Source of the DNA: an uncultured Prevotellaceae bacterium
GTDB taxonomy: Bacteria > Bacteroidota > Bacteroidia > Bacteroidales > Bacteroidaceae
Reading direction: 5' to 3'
Length of the DNA: 64,000 nt
Assembly (NCBI GenBank): GCA_900318995.1
Contig: ONMR01000001.1
Span: 1-64,000 of the forward strand
Shown: piece by piece, positions 33,201 to 40,932 of the stretch
How positions within the stretch are numbered: position 1 is the first letter of the stretch
Layout: every line of letters starts with the position of its first letter
Program-made: the position numbers and the translations under genes
The notes under the pieces: generated by a model
The model's input: the letters and a program-made list of their open reading frames with translations, nothing else
Told to the model about the DNA's origin: nothing
Database searches by the model: none

Positions 33201-34133
33201 ATCCGGGTTGACCAGGGCGGATGTCACGTTCATGATATTATTTATGGTAGTGACTGTCGCGTTGCGTCCTATACCGTTACGCTTTATCAGGCATATCCCT
33301 TGGTCTGAATGAACTGTAAGCAGATTGCCGTCAGAAAGCGGCTTTATCAGGGATATATTATCCGACAGCAGATTGCAGTTACGTGTATTATAATCAGCCA
33401 CCTGCTCGTACCGGCTGTTGATGTAATAGCCTTTAAGACCGTCTCCGGGAATGGATAGCCATATCACGTTGCTTTTATCTATGGCAGTGGCACTTGCAAT
33501 AATGGGACGGTCAGTGCCGGATATGTGCTCAAGTGAGCCGTTGCTGCGGTCATAACGGTAAAGTCCCAGTATATCATCGGCCAGATAGATAATGGTCGAA
33601 TCAGACTCCGAGCGCAGTATCCTGACAAAGTTATAATCCTCACGTGTGCTTAGCCCGGCAGCCAGATTGCACTCGCTGCTGTTCATGTCATATGTAAACA
33701 GGGAGTGCATATCGGCATCATAGAATGTTACGATATCGCCTTCTAACAGAAAATCATCGGTATGCAGTATCCTGTCATTGTATCTTAGCGTAGTGGCATA
33801 ACCTTTCTTGTGGTTATAGTGCAGGATACGGTCCTCGCATGCCAGCAGTACAGTCTCGGTGCAGACAATGTTCTTAACGTTGCCCAGCATTACCAGTCCG
33901 CCTTCGGATGCGATATCCCGGATATTGGTCACTATACCGTTTGATATTACTGATATACCGACGTCTGATCCCACCCACAGACGCCCCTGGCGATCCTTGG
34001 CTAATACATTGAGTGACTGGCTCTCCAATCCGTTGCCTATTGTGCTTTGGGATATGGAGAAACCGTTCACTGCTCCAAGCAGTGAAGCATAGAGGACAGC
34101 AAACGCAGTTATTATGGCTTTTCTCATAGACAT
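30207..34133 (-). CDS. Hybrid two-component regulator (HTCS), copy 2, altered receiver
   Basis: The 1308-residue paralogue of the next gene has the same domain order: signal peptide, propeller repeats (about 25-680), membrane segment (about 763-785), HisKA (IAHELRTPLSL, His near 820), HATPase (NMVNNAIKYS, YGLGLPYARL), receiver (about 1055-1170) and AraC HTH. The receiver reads MTIMFVCADDTE where copy 1 reads MTLLIVDDQDD, so the Mg-binding acidic pair is replaced by Cys-Ala. The phosphoacceptor SDIDMP and the Lys of PKPY remain. The HTH is also divergent (GISKSVMKRKMEGLL). Phosphotransfer may be weak or absent. Confidence 0.92.
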   Translation of the reverse strand: MSMRKAIITAFAVLYASLLGAVNGFSISQSTIGNGLESQSLNVLAKDRQGRLWVGSDVGISVISNGIVTNIRDIASEGGLVMLGNVKNIVCTETVLLACEDRILHYNHKKGYATTLRYNDRILHTDDFLLEGDIVTFYDADMHSLFTYDMNSSECNLAAGLSTREDYNFVRILRSESDSTIIYLADDILGLYRYDRSNGSLEHISGTDRPIIASATAIDKSNVIWLSIPGDGLKGYYINSRYEQVADYNTRNCNLLSDNISLIKPLSDGNLLTVHSDQGICLIKRNGIGRNATVTTINNIMNVTSALVNPDFRETLYATSGFGLISIRRSFIGQIRHLHENGEGIINYDNYISAFEEPEGTLILGTMDNGLCRIDPQTQQRTVLKGTQELKVISMCQFDNDNILMADPDKGLMLFDRKQDRISSGKQFPPLPGPSYADMKNLLLTVSDEGDIFIFNANAHHYVYRKGTGRLEEISVISEGMEPVKQVENVCSTRYAVYVTYRGAIIEINTNTLESKLIYKNKDKVIHNITSLDANSQGELFFTEPEGLHRFDPRSNFNEMLVETWGSGRFMNVAVDSNDRIWFTTTDEYIQMYDQSRKELLSYSLEDGVPRSRFLNYFTLSTRSGYVMFPNADGMVSLNTNGPLMADTPPFRINCISAYTEKREIAAEDISNSLERPFTLPSKFRELHLEFTVNSFNPTYPHLFIYNIYRGNLLIKSINTTNTLITLPKLENGTYRVEIRQAYRKGLSEPETIVMFKIPKHFMSTVPGVLVALLLMLLFGYTIAKLTSTMEKNRMEKAMAAQDIKNREDKIAFLSNIAHELRTPLSLIYNPVKDFLQEKSVDGIDYERMERIFNQVNKMTVMVNMILDSSRADVNKADILIEEVNLNEWMNFLLEDYRIDCYGKGFSLKFIMDNTIGNVSIDKRIIETGLSNMVNNAIKYSTSGTTITVITSRAGNMIRVTVKDQGRGFTCDPEDLFKRYYRDNVDTNIPGYGLGLPYARLQLSLIGGKMSAMNNEDGVGSSFYMEFPSEAGRNSKPVQTDTAEDTQEGMAQDFDTQNMTIMFVCADDTETNSFIKEFDSMFQGIITASDGADALNKLKRKKTDLVISDIDMPKMDGFELCRNIKGTLEISHIPIILLTSRTDQRNKNQGYKMGADAFIPKPYDFKQLYALIRGQLGGRFEIKRQYNFGFFSKMNIDQTFSVTDEEFISSLNSLIDQFISDPSLNEDYILKQTGISKSVMKRKMEGLLDTDLAGYLTRIRISIVREKLANTDEEFESIARKAGFASVEALNKTFKRETGKTIYSVREQ

Positions 34134-34161
34134 CAGCGTATAAGATATCCGATAATAACTA

Positions 34162-34169
34162 CAAATCTA
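34162..34169 (-). promoter_or_regulatory. -7 box of the tandem sensor genes
   Basis: TAGATTTG on the minus strand matches the consensus, 28 bases before the start of HTCS copy 2. No -33 box is recognised. No promoter is visible in the 46 bases between the two sensor genes, so they are probably co-transcribed. Confidence 0.5.
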
Positions 34170-34213
34170 ATTAAAGAGCGCCTTATTTCCGATTTTTAAG
34201 ACAGCTTTTTTAA

Positions 34214-34248
34214 ACAAAAAAAAGACGCACGGAAAAAATCCGTGCGCC
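34214..34248 (-). terminator. Terminator of mdh
   Basis: A 10-bp stem (GGCGCACGGA / TCCGTGCGTC on the minus strand, one G-T pair) with a 5-base loop is followed by nine or more T. Confidence 0.85.
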
Positions 34249-34271
34249 TTAATCTGTTACAGAGTCCCTTA

Positions 34272-35270
34272 TCAGAGGTTGGGGTTGTATTTCTTCCACT
34301 CGCTTACTGCGGGCAGTACGCCGAGTGATATAACCTCATCGCGCATAGCCTGCAGGTGCTTGTAGCTGGCTTCAATATCGGCCATCTCGGTAGCGGTACC
34401 CTTGACGTCTGTGTAGTGAACACCGGTAGCATCGATGGTTGAAGGCATAGCCATCATCACGTTCTGGAACTGTGAGTTGTTCACGTAGCAACCTGCGGGC
34501 CACTCAAACTTATCACCGCCCATGGCAGCACCGATCATCTCGATAGAAACGAATGAGGGGCTCTGGAATGATGAACGTCCGCGCAGCTCAATGATCTTGG
34601 CACCACCCTTGATTACATCCTGCTTCATCTGTGCCCACTGCTCGTTTGTGAGAGCGGGTGTGCCGATGATATCGGTCAGAGGCTTTCCGTCAATCTTTGC
34701 GGTTGATGCGAACACTGCCATCTGCTCTCCGTGACCGCCGTATGTGCGTGCGGTTGTAACCTTATCCTGAGCAATACCGAAGTGCTTGGCCAGTGCGCTC
34801 TGCAGACGTGTTGAATCAAGAGCTGCAAGAGTGGTGATCTGTGAAGGTTTCAGACCTGAGTAAACCAGAGTTACCAGACCGGTGATATCGGCCGGGTTAA
34901 AGATGATAACGCAATGCTTCAGGTCGGGGCAGTAGGTCTTGATGTCCTTACCCAGCTGCTCGGCTATCTTGGCGTTGCCAACCAGCAGATCCTCACGGGT
35001 CATACCTGCCTTGCGGGGTGCACCACCTGATGAAACCATGTACTTGGCATCCTTGAAAGCCTCCTCAACCTTGTCGGTGAAGGTGATGTTGACACCGGGG
35101 AATGCGCAGTGGCGGAGTTCCTCAACCACACCCTCCAGACCGGGCAGATAAACATCATACAGGCAGATGTTTGATGAAAGTCCCATCATGATGGCTGTCT
35201 GAGCCATGTTTGATCCGATCATACCGGCTGCGCCAGAGATGACCAATTTCTCATTTGTCAAAAACTTCAT
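34272..35270 (-). CDS. mdh: Malate dehydrogenase
   Basis: The 332-residue cytoplasmic enzyme interconverts malate and oxaloacetate with NAD. The Rossmann motif is VISGAAGMIGSNMAQ at about residues 10-24. APRKAGMTREDLL carries the substrate-binding Arg, FNPADI the cofactor loop and TYGGHGEQM the catalytic His. Length and pattern fit the Bacteroidota Mdh group. Codons are strongly optimised. It is monocistronic with its own promoter and terminator. Confidence 0.95.
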   Translation of the reverse strand: MKFLTNEKLVISGAAGMIGSNMAQTAIMMGLSSNICLYDVYLPGLEGVVEELRHCAFPGVNITFTDKVEEAFKDAKYMVSSGGAPRKAGMTREDLLVGNAKIAEQLGKDIKTYCPDLKHCVIIFNPADITGLVTLVYSGLKPSQITTLAALDSTRLQSALAKHFGIAQDKVTTARTYGGHGEQMAVFASTAKIDGKPLTDIIGTPALTNEQWAQMKQDVIKGGAKIIELRGRSSFQSPSFVSIEMIGAAMGGDKFEWPAGCYVNNSQFQNVMMAMPSTIDATGVHYTDVKGTATEMADIEASYKHLQAMRDEVISLGVLPAVSEWKKYNPNL

Positions 35271-35314
35271 AGTTGTTTTAAGTATATTAAGTCCGTTATT
35301 TCAGTCTTGGACCA

Positions 35315-35322
35315 CAAAAGTA
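35315..35322 (-). promoter_or_regulatory. -7 box of mdh
   Basis: TACTTTTG on the minus strand matches the consensus, 44 bases before the mdh start. The -33 box is not clear. Confidence 0.5.
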
Positions 35323-35367
35323 ATCAATTACTTGTTTGATTGGTATATAAATTCAGAAAAGTTGCAC

Positions 35368-35375
35368 TATTTTTG
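35368..35375 (+). promoter_or_regulatory. -7 box of the gamma-carbonic anhydrase-like gene
   Basis: TATTTTTG matches TAnnTTTG, 27 bases before the ATG at 35403. It is divergent from the mdh promoter. TTTG at 35335 is too far (29 bases) for a normal -33 box. Confidence 0.45.
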
Positions 35376-35402
35376 ACCCCGTAAAACATTAAAGGACAGT
35401 AT

Positions 35403-35921
35403 ATGGCTATCATAAAATCAGTAAGAGGATTCACACCTCAGATAGGAGAGGATTGTTTTCTGGCCGATAACGCCGCCATCATTGGTGACGTTGTTATAGG
35501 TGAGGGCTGCAGCATCTGGTTCGGGACCGTGCTGCGCGGCGATGTCAACTCCATCCGCATAGGTAACGGAACCAACATACAGGACGGATCAGTGATACAC
35601 ACCCTTTATCAGCGCTCCACCACCGTAATAGGCGATAACGTATCGGTAGGCCATAACGTAACCATCCATGGAGCCGAGATCCGTGACAACGCCCTGATAG
35701 GAATGGGATCGGTAGTGTTGGACCACGCCGTAGTGGGTGAGGGCGCAATTGTGGCCGCCGGATCTGTGGTGACAGGTAAGACTGTGATTCCGCCTCATAC
35801 GCTTTGGGCAGGGGTTCCGGCCAAGTATATAAAGGATGTGGATCCGGCGCAGGCTGAGGAGATGAATCGGCGGATTGCCCGGGATTATCACATGTATGCC
35901 AGCTGGTACAAAGAGGAATAA
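35403..35921 (+). CDS. Gamma-carbonic anhydrase-like hexapeptide-repeat protein
   Basis: The 172-residue cytoplasmic left-handed beta-helix protein forms trimers. Repeats such as GDVVIGEGCSIWFGTVLRGD and IGDNVSVGHNVTIHG are clear. Three His lie where the metal ligands of gamma-class enzymes are expected (SVIHT, VGHNVTIH). The C-terminal AGVPAKYIKDVD is typical of the YrdA/PaaY group. Carbonic anhydrase activity is not proven for most such proteins. Confidence 0.88.
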   Translation: MAIIKSVRGFTPQIGEDCFLADNAAIIGDVVIGEGCSIWFGTVLRGDVNSIRIGNGTNIQDGSVIHTLYQRSTTVIGDNVSVGHNVTIHGAEIRDNALIGMGSVVLDHAVVGEGAIVAAGSVVTGKTVIPPHTLWAGVPAKYIKDVDPAQAEEMNRRIARDYHMYASWYKEE

Positions 35922-35939
35922 CCTTCCGGCGGGTTTCTC

Positions 35940-35962
35940 GCGCCTTCGGCGCTCGGTTTTTT
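35940..35962 (+). terminator. Terminator after the hexapeptide-repeat gene
   Basis: A GCGCC / GGCGC stem with a TTC loop, then TCGG and six T. A second small hairpin (GGCC / GGCC) lies at about 35973-35983 and may serve the convergent waaA. Confidence 0.65.
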
Positions 35963-36009
35963 CTGTCTTTTTTGGCCTTTGGCCCCAAAAGTCGTTGGAT
36001 GGGAACTTA

Positions 36010-37275
36010 TCAGTCCAAGCCAATCTCGCCCAGGATGCGGTCCGATGTGCCGCTGCTGCTGCGTACGTAGTCGCCTGCGTTGCGGCCGGCTTTCTTAAGG
36101 AATCCGGGATCGCTGATGAACTTGTCTATCAGGATTCTCAGGCTGTAGGCATCGGTTATCTCAAAACCGCCCTTGACACGTTTCAGGTCCTGAGCCTCGC
36201 GGAAACGTTGGTTGTTGGGGCCGAAGAGTACGGGGATATCGAACACGGCGGCTTCAAGCACGTTATGGATTCCTACTCCGAATCCGCCGCCTATGTATGC
36301 TATATGCCCATAGCGGTAGATGGATGACAGCATTCCGAAACAGTCTATTATCAGGGTGTCATACCCTTTGATGTTGTCAAGCGTGGCCTCCGAAAGGCGA
36401 ATGTAGTCACGGCCCTTAAGGAGTGTTTCTATCTGTGCCAGATGCTCCTCATGTATCTCATGCGGGGCAATTATCAGCTTCCAGTCAGGCTTGGTCATGA
36501 AATAGGGTATGAACAGCTCCTCATCGGCCGGCCAGGAACTGCCGGCAATGAATGTGGGGTCACCGTTCACAAACTTCTCTATTACGGGGAACTGCTTGGA
36601 TGCGGCTGCCACCTCAAGCACGCGGTCGGCGCGTGTATCGCCTACTATGGAGACATCGGTTATACCTATACTCTTGAGCAGGTCCTTGGAGTGACGGTCC
36701 TGTACAAAAAGATGCTTGAAATATGTCAGGGCCTTGGCATATCCCTTTCCGTACCACTTGAAAAACAGCTGGTTGTCACGGAATATGGATGATACGCTGA
36801 ATATCTCTATTCCGCGTTTGTGTAACCCCCTGAGGAAATTGGGCCAGAACTCATATTTGATGAAGAAGGCTTTCTCTATCTTTATTGAATCCAGGAATCT
36901 CTTTACGTTAAGTGGGGTGTCAAACGGTATGTAGCATACTATATCGGCACCTTTGTAGTCTTTTCTTACCTCATATCCTGAGGGCGAAAAGAACGTAAGC
37001 AGAATACGGCACTCGGGGTGCTTGTTGTGAATGCGTTCTATAAGCGGACGCCCCTGCTCAAACTCACCCAGCGACGATGCATGGAACCACAGGTAACTGA
37101 AACTGGGATCAACCTGCTCCCTTATGGTGTCAAGTATCCTTTTATGCCCTCTGATGAGCAGACGGGCCTTGCGGTTGAACAAGGCTGCCAAATGGATGCA
37201 ACCTGCATAGAGATAAATCAGGATGGAGTAAATGATCATATCCTTATACTCTCTGGGTTCAGGCAAGTTCTGCAA
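36010..37275 (-). CDS. waaA: Lipid A Kdo transferase
   Basis: The 421-residue inner-membrane-associated GT-B enzyme adds Kdo to lipid A precursors. The N-terminal glycosyltransferase part has [19 protein letters not shown], near residue 60, and [17 protein letters not shown]. An N-terminal hydrophobic helix ([18 protein letters not shown]) anchors it. The C-terminal half holds [29 protein letters not shown] (split for reading), the nucleotide-sugar site. It overlaps gltX by 17 bases on the same strand. Confidence 0.94.
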   Translation of the reverse strand: MQNLPEPREYKDMIIYSILIYLYAGCIHLAALFNRKARLLIRGHKRILDTIREQVDPSFSYLWFHASSLGEFEQGRPLIERIHNKHPECRILLTFFSPSGYEVRKDYKGADIVCYIPFDTPLNVKRFLDSIKIEKAFFIKYEFWPNFLRGLHKRGIEIFSVSSIFRDNQLFFKWYGKGYAKALTYFKHLFVQDRHSKDLLKSIGITDVSIVGDTRADRVLEVAAASKQFPVIEKFVNGDPTFIAGSSWPADEELFIPYFMTKPDWKLIIAPHEIHEEHLAQIETLLKGRDYIRLSEATLDNIKGYDTLIIDCFGMLSSIYRYGHIAYIGGGFGVGIHNVLEAAVFDIPVLFGPNNQRFREAQDLKRVKGGFEITDAYSLRILIDKFISDPGFLKKAGRNAGDYVRSSSGTSDRILGEIGLD

Positions 37276-38788
37276 TGGCCTTACGGGCTCGGTTCAATGT
37301 CTCTTCACGTCCCAGGAAATCCGTAATAAGGAATATCTGCGGACCCATGGCTGCTCCAACCAGTGTAACGCGCAGGGCGTTCATCACCTTACCGGTGGCG
37401 TACCCTTTCGACGCTATCCACTCCATTACCTTGGGCTCAAGCGTTTCGCCGTTCCAGTCAGGCTGGGACTCAAGGAAATCACAGAGCTCTGCAGTGGTGC
37501 GGGGGGCATCATCCTTCCACCATTTCTTGAGTGACTTTTCGTCATACTCAGTGGGGGCCTGGAACAGGAACTTGCAGTTGTCCCAAAGCTCACCTATAAA
37601 ATTGACACGGTTCTTGACCAGACCTACGGCTGTCTCAATGCGGTCCATAGAGGTATTTATGCCACGGCTTTCCAAAACAGGTCTGAACAGTTCAGCAACC
37701 TCATGGTCACTCTTGAGCATTATGTATTCGTGGTTGAACCAGACCAGTTTCTGATAGTTGAACCGGGCACCTGCCTTGCTGCACTTTTCAAGGTTGAAAA
37801 GGTCAATCATCTCATCCATGGTCATTATCTCACGGTCATCACCCGGGTTCCAGCCCAGCAGTGCCAGGAAATTGATCACAGCCTCGGGCAGATAATCCTT
37901 TTCACGGTAGCCCGATGATACCTCGCCGGTCTTGGGGTCATGCCACTCCAGAGGGAATACCGGGAATCCCAGACGGTCGCCGTCACGCTTGCTCAGCTTG
38001 CCGTTACCCTCGGGCTTGAGCAGCAGGGGAAGGTGCGCAAACCTGGGCATTGTATCCTCCCATCCGAAAGCGCGATACAGAAGAACATGCAGCGGAGCAG
38101 AGGGAAGCCACTCTTCGCCACGTATCACATGAGTCACCTCCATCAGATGGTCATCAACGATGTTGGCCAGGTGATATGTGGGCAACTGGTCGGCCGATTT
38201 GTACAGGACCTTATCATCCAGAACCGATGAGTTTATGGTAACCCTGCCGCGGATAAGGTCATCTACCTCAACCTCCTGATTGGGCTCAATCAGGAAACGG
38301 ACCACATATTGGTTGCCTGCATCAATCAGTGCCTTTACCTCATCGGCAGGCAGTGTGAGTGAGTTGCGCATCCGGCCGCGGGTGGCGGCATCGTACTGGA
38401 AATTCGGTATCTCATTGCGCTTGGCCTCAAGCTCTGCCGGAGTGTCAAATGCTATGTATGCCTTTCCGGATTCAAGCAACTGGTCTACATATTTCTTGTA
38501 GATATCCCTGCGCTCTGACTGACGGTACGGACCATATTCTCCACCAAATGAAACACCCTCGTCAAATTTGATACCGAGCCAGCGGAAAGCCTCAAGGATA
38601 TACTCCTCGGCACCGGGAACAAAACGGTTGCTGTCCGTATCCTCTATCCTGAATATAAGGTCTCCTCCGTGCTTGCGGGCAAAAAGGTAGTTATATAGTG
38701 CCGTCCTGACGCCTCCGATGTGCAACGGACCAGTGGGACTGGGGGCAAAACGTACTCTGACGCGGCGGCTGCCTGAATTCTCTGTCAT
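37259..38788 (-). CDS. gltX: Glutamyl-tRNA synthetase
   Basis: The 509-residue cytoplasmic class I synthetase charges tRNA-Glu. The HIGH motif appears as [15 protein letters not shown], and KMSKS as [21 protein letters not shown] and [13 protein letters not shown] are standard. The C-terminal helical anticodon domain runs from about 370. Full length is normal for the phylum. It heads a two-gene transcript with waaA. Confidence 0.97.
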   Translation of the reverse strand: MTENSGSRRVRVRFAPSPTGPLHIGGVRTALYNYLFARKHGGDLIFRIEDTDSNRFVPGAEEYILEAFRWLGIKFDEGVSFGGEYGPYRQSERRDIYKKYVDQLLESGKAYIAFDTPAELEAKRNEIPNFQYDAATRGRMRNSLTLPADEVKALIDAGNQYVVRFLIEPNQEVEVDDLIRGRVTINSSVLDDKVLYKSADQLPTYHLANIVDDHLMEVTHVIRGEEWLPSAPLHVLLYRAFGWEDTMPRFAHLPLLLKPEGNGKLSKRDGDRLGFPVFPLEWHDPKTGEVSSGYREKDYLPEAVINFLALLGWNPGDDREIMTMDEMIDLFNLEKCSKAGARFNYQKLVWFNHEYIMLKSDHEVAELFRPVLESRGINTSMDRIETAVGLVKNRVNFIGELWDNCKFLFQAPTEYDEKSLKKWWKDDAPRTTAELCDFLESQPDWNGETLEPKVMEWIASKGYATGKVMNALRVTLVGAAMGPQIFLITDFLGREETLNRARKAIAELA

Positions 38789-38807
38789 GTCTTTAGTTTT
38801 AGCGGTG

Positions 38808-38815
38808 CAAAATTA
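38808..38815 (-). promoter_or_regulatory. -7 box of gltX-waaA
   Basis: TAATTTTG on the minus strand matches the consensus. It is only 20 bases before the gltX start, so the leader is about 12-15 bases. Confidence 0.5.
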
Positions 38816-38871
38816 ATCAATTTCTTATGAAATGTTGTATTTTTACACATCATAACAAAGCATCGGTTCCT

Positions 38872-40932
38872 ATGGAAGACAAGAGGCGTTTCATTAAGAG
38901 CAACAGGAATCTTCTGATAATCCTATCTCTGGTTTCTGTATTGCTCACAGTCTACTTTATGCCCGCAAGTCACAAGGAGAGTTATTCATATACTGTGGGC
39001 AAACCCTGGACTTATGATGTGCTTATTGCTCCATTCAGTTTCTCGATAGCCAAAAGCGATGAAGTATGGCAGGTTGAGGCAGACAGTGTCAGAGCGGTAT
39101 TTGCCCCATATTTCAGCCGCAACGCCACAGTTGCCGGGAATGCCCTGGCCGATTTGGACCGTTTTTACAGGGACAGCCTGAGCAAAGTGGTCTGGGAAGA
39201 GTCATACAGGATAATCCGCCGACGTTTTGAGAAGGTTTATGAAGACGGGATTATTTCCACATCCGATGAGGAGATACTGGCTGGCAAGGATTTGTTCAGG
39301 GTATATGAGGGCAACACATCAACTTTCCGTAAGACATCCGATGTAAGGAGCGTGCGTGACGCATACCGTTATGTTACTGATGCCGATGTATATGCCTATG
39401 ACCGCTATACCCTTCTGCAGCATAACCTTGAGAATTTCATACGTCCCAATATCATATATGATGATGCTCGTTCGGAGAGTGACTTGGAGAACCAGCTTAA
39501 CGAAATATCTCATTTCAGGGGCATGGTAGTCGAGGGACAGAAAATAATAGGTCAGGGTGAGATTGTTGATGAACAGAAAAGCCAGATAATACAATCCTAT
39601 CTGGATAAGGCTAATGAGACATCATCGTCCAAACAGTTCAAGGTGCTCACATGGGCCGGACGTGCGGTATTTGTGCTGTTGTGTTTCCTGGTTATGTTCA
39701 TCTATCTGATCCTGTACAGGATAGATGATATAGAGAGTCGTTCCATACTCTATTTCCTGTTGGGATTCACTACGCTGTTCATAGTTGCTATGGAACTGTT
39801 CTGCCAATACTCGGGCTGGAGCGTGCTGCTGTTTCCATGTTCCATGCTGGCCATATTGCTGCGGATATTCCTTGATTCCCGCACTGCTCTTACCGGTTAC
39901 CTGGTGTTCATATTGTGCACTTCACTTATCGTACCCATGCCTTATGAGTATTTCCTGCTTCAGTTTATGGCGGGAATAACTGGCATCTATACGCTCAAGG
40001 AACTGTCCCAACGTTCTCAGATACTGCGCACCTGCCTGCTCATTTTTGTAACATACAGCCTTGTGTGGGGTTCAATCCAGATGATGCAGCTGGAGAACAT
40101 CCGTGATATGGATCCATGGACATTCATCTTCTTTGCAATAAACTGCACGGTCATCCTGCTTGTCTATCCGCTTTTATTCTTAATAGAGAAATTATTCGGG
40201 TTTACATCAAACGTTACACTCATCGAACTCTCCAACATTAACAACCCTCTTCTAAGGGAACTGGCAGAGAAGGCGCCGGGCACATTCCAGCACTCCATGC
40301 AGGTGTCAACTCTGGCATCCGAAGCCGCCACACGTCTCAAGGCCAACTCGCAGCTGGTACGTACCGCCGCGTTGTATCATGACATCGGGAAGATGGATAA
40401 TGCCCCCTTCTTTACAGAAAACCAGAACAAGGTAAATCCTCATGACAAACTGACTCCGCAGGAGAGTGCCAGGATCATAGTGGGCCATGTTGAAAAAGGT
40501 TTAGCCCTGGCCGATAAGTTCGGTCTGCCGGAGTCCATCAAGGGTTTCATAGCGTCCCATCACGGCAAGGGTGTGGCGCGTTACTTCTATATAAAATATG
40601 CTCAGGATCATCCCGATTCAGCCCCGGATCCGTTGGATTTCAGTTATCCGGGTCCTAATCCGTATTCAAAGGAGACAGCCATACTTATGATGGCCGATGC
40701 CGTGGAGGCGGCTTCCAGAAGCCTTAAGGAGTATACGGAGGACAGTATAGCTGAGCTTGTGGACAAGATCATAGATACCCAAGTCAGTGAAGGCTATTTT
40801 ATGGACTGTCCCATAAACTGGCAGGAGATCAACAGGATAAAGGAGACATTCAAGGAGAAACTGCGTACAATGTACCATACGCGTATCAGCTACCCTGAAC
40901 CTACTGTGGGTCTGGATCAAAAGAAAAACTGA
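38872..40932 (+). CDS. Membrane HD-domain phosphodiesterase (PgpH type)
   Basis: The 686-residue protein uses the ATG at 38872 (MEDKRRF), since 15 residues upstream lack a membrane topology signal. An N-terminal membrane segment (LLIILSLVSVLLTVYFM) is followed by an extracytoplasmic 7TMR-HDED domain (about 35-270), six to seven membrane segments (about 275-470) and a C-terminal HD domain. The HD domain shows FQHSMQVSTLA, ALYHDIGKMDNAPFF and ASHHGKG. This is the PgpH architecture, known to hydrolyse c-di-AMP. It converges with priA with a 32-base overlap. Confidence 0.92.
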   Translation: MEDKRRFIKSNRNLLIILSLVSVLLTVYFMPASHKESYSYTVGKPWTYDVLIAPFSFSIAKSDEVWQVEADSVRAVFAPYFSRNATVAGNALADLDRFYRDSLSKVVWEESYRIIRRRFEKVYEDGIISTSDEEILAGKDLFRVYEGNTSTFRKTSDVRSVRDAYRYVTDADVYAYDRYTLLQHNLENFIRPNIIYDDARSESDLENQLNEISHFRGMVVEGQKIIGQGEIVDEQKSQIIQSYLDKANETSSSKQFKVLTWAGRAVFVLLCFLVMFIYLILYRIDDIESRSILYFLLGFTTLFIVAMELFCQYSGWSVLLFPCSMLAILLRIFLDSRTALTGYLVFILCTSLIVPMPYEYFLLQFMAGITGIYTLKELSQRSQILRTCLLIFVTYSLVWGSIQMMQLENIRDMDPWTFIFFAINCTVILLVYPLLFLIEKLFGFTSNVTLIELSNINNPLLRELAEKAPGTFQHSMQVSTLASEAATRLKANSQLVRTAALYHDIGKMDNAPFFTENQNKVNPHDKLTPQESARIIVGHVEKGLALADKFGLPESIKGFIASHHGKGVARYFYIKYAQDHPDSAPDPLDFSYPGPNPYSKETAILMMADAVEAASRSLKEYTEDSIAELVDKIIDTQVSEGYFMDCPINWQEINRIKETFKEKLRTMYHTRISYPEPTVGLDQKKN

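Noticed and set aside
35545..36023. Two minus-strand frames across the hexapeptide-repeat gene and its terminator
   Set aside because: Both are shadows of the repeat-rich plus-strand gene and run through a terminator hairpin.
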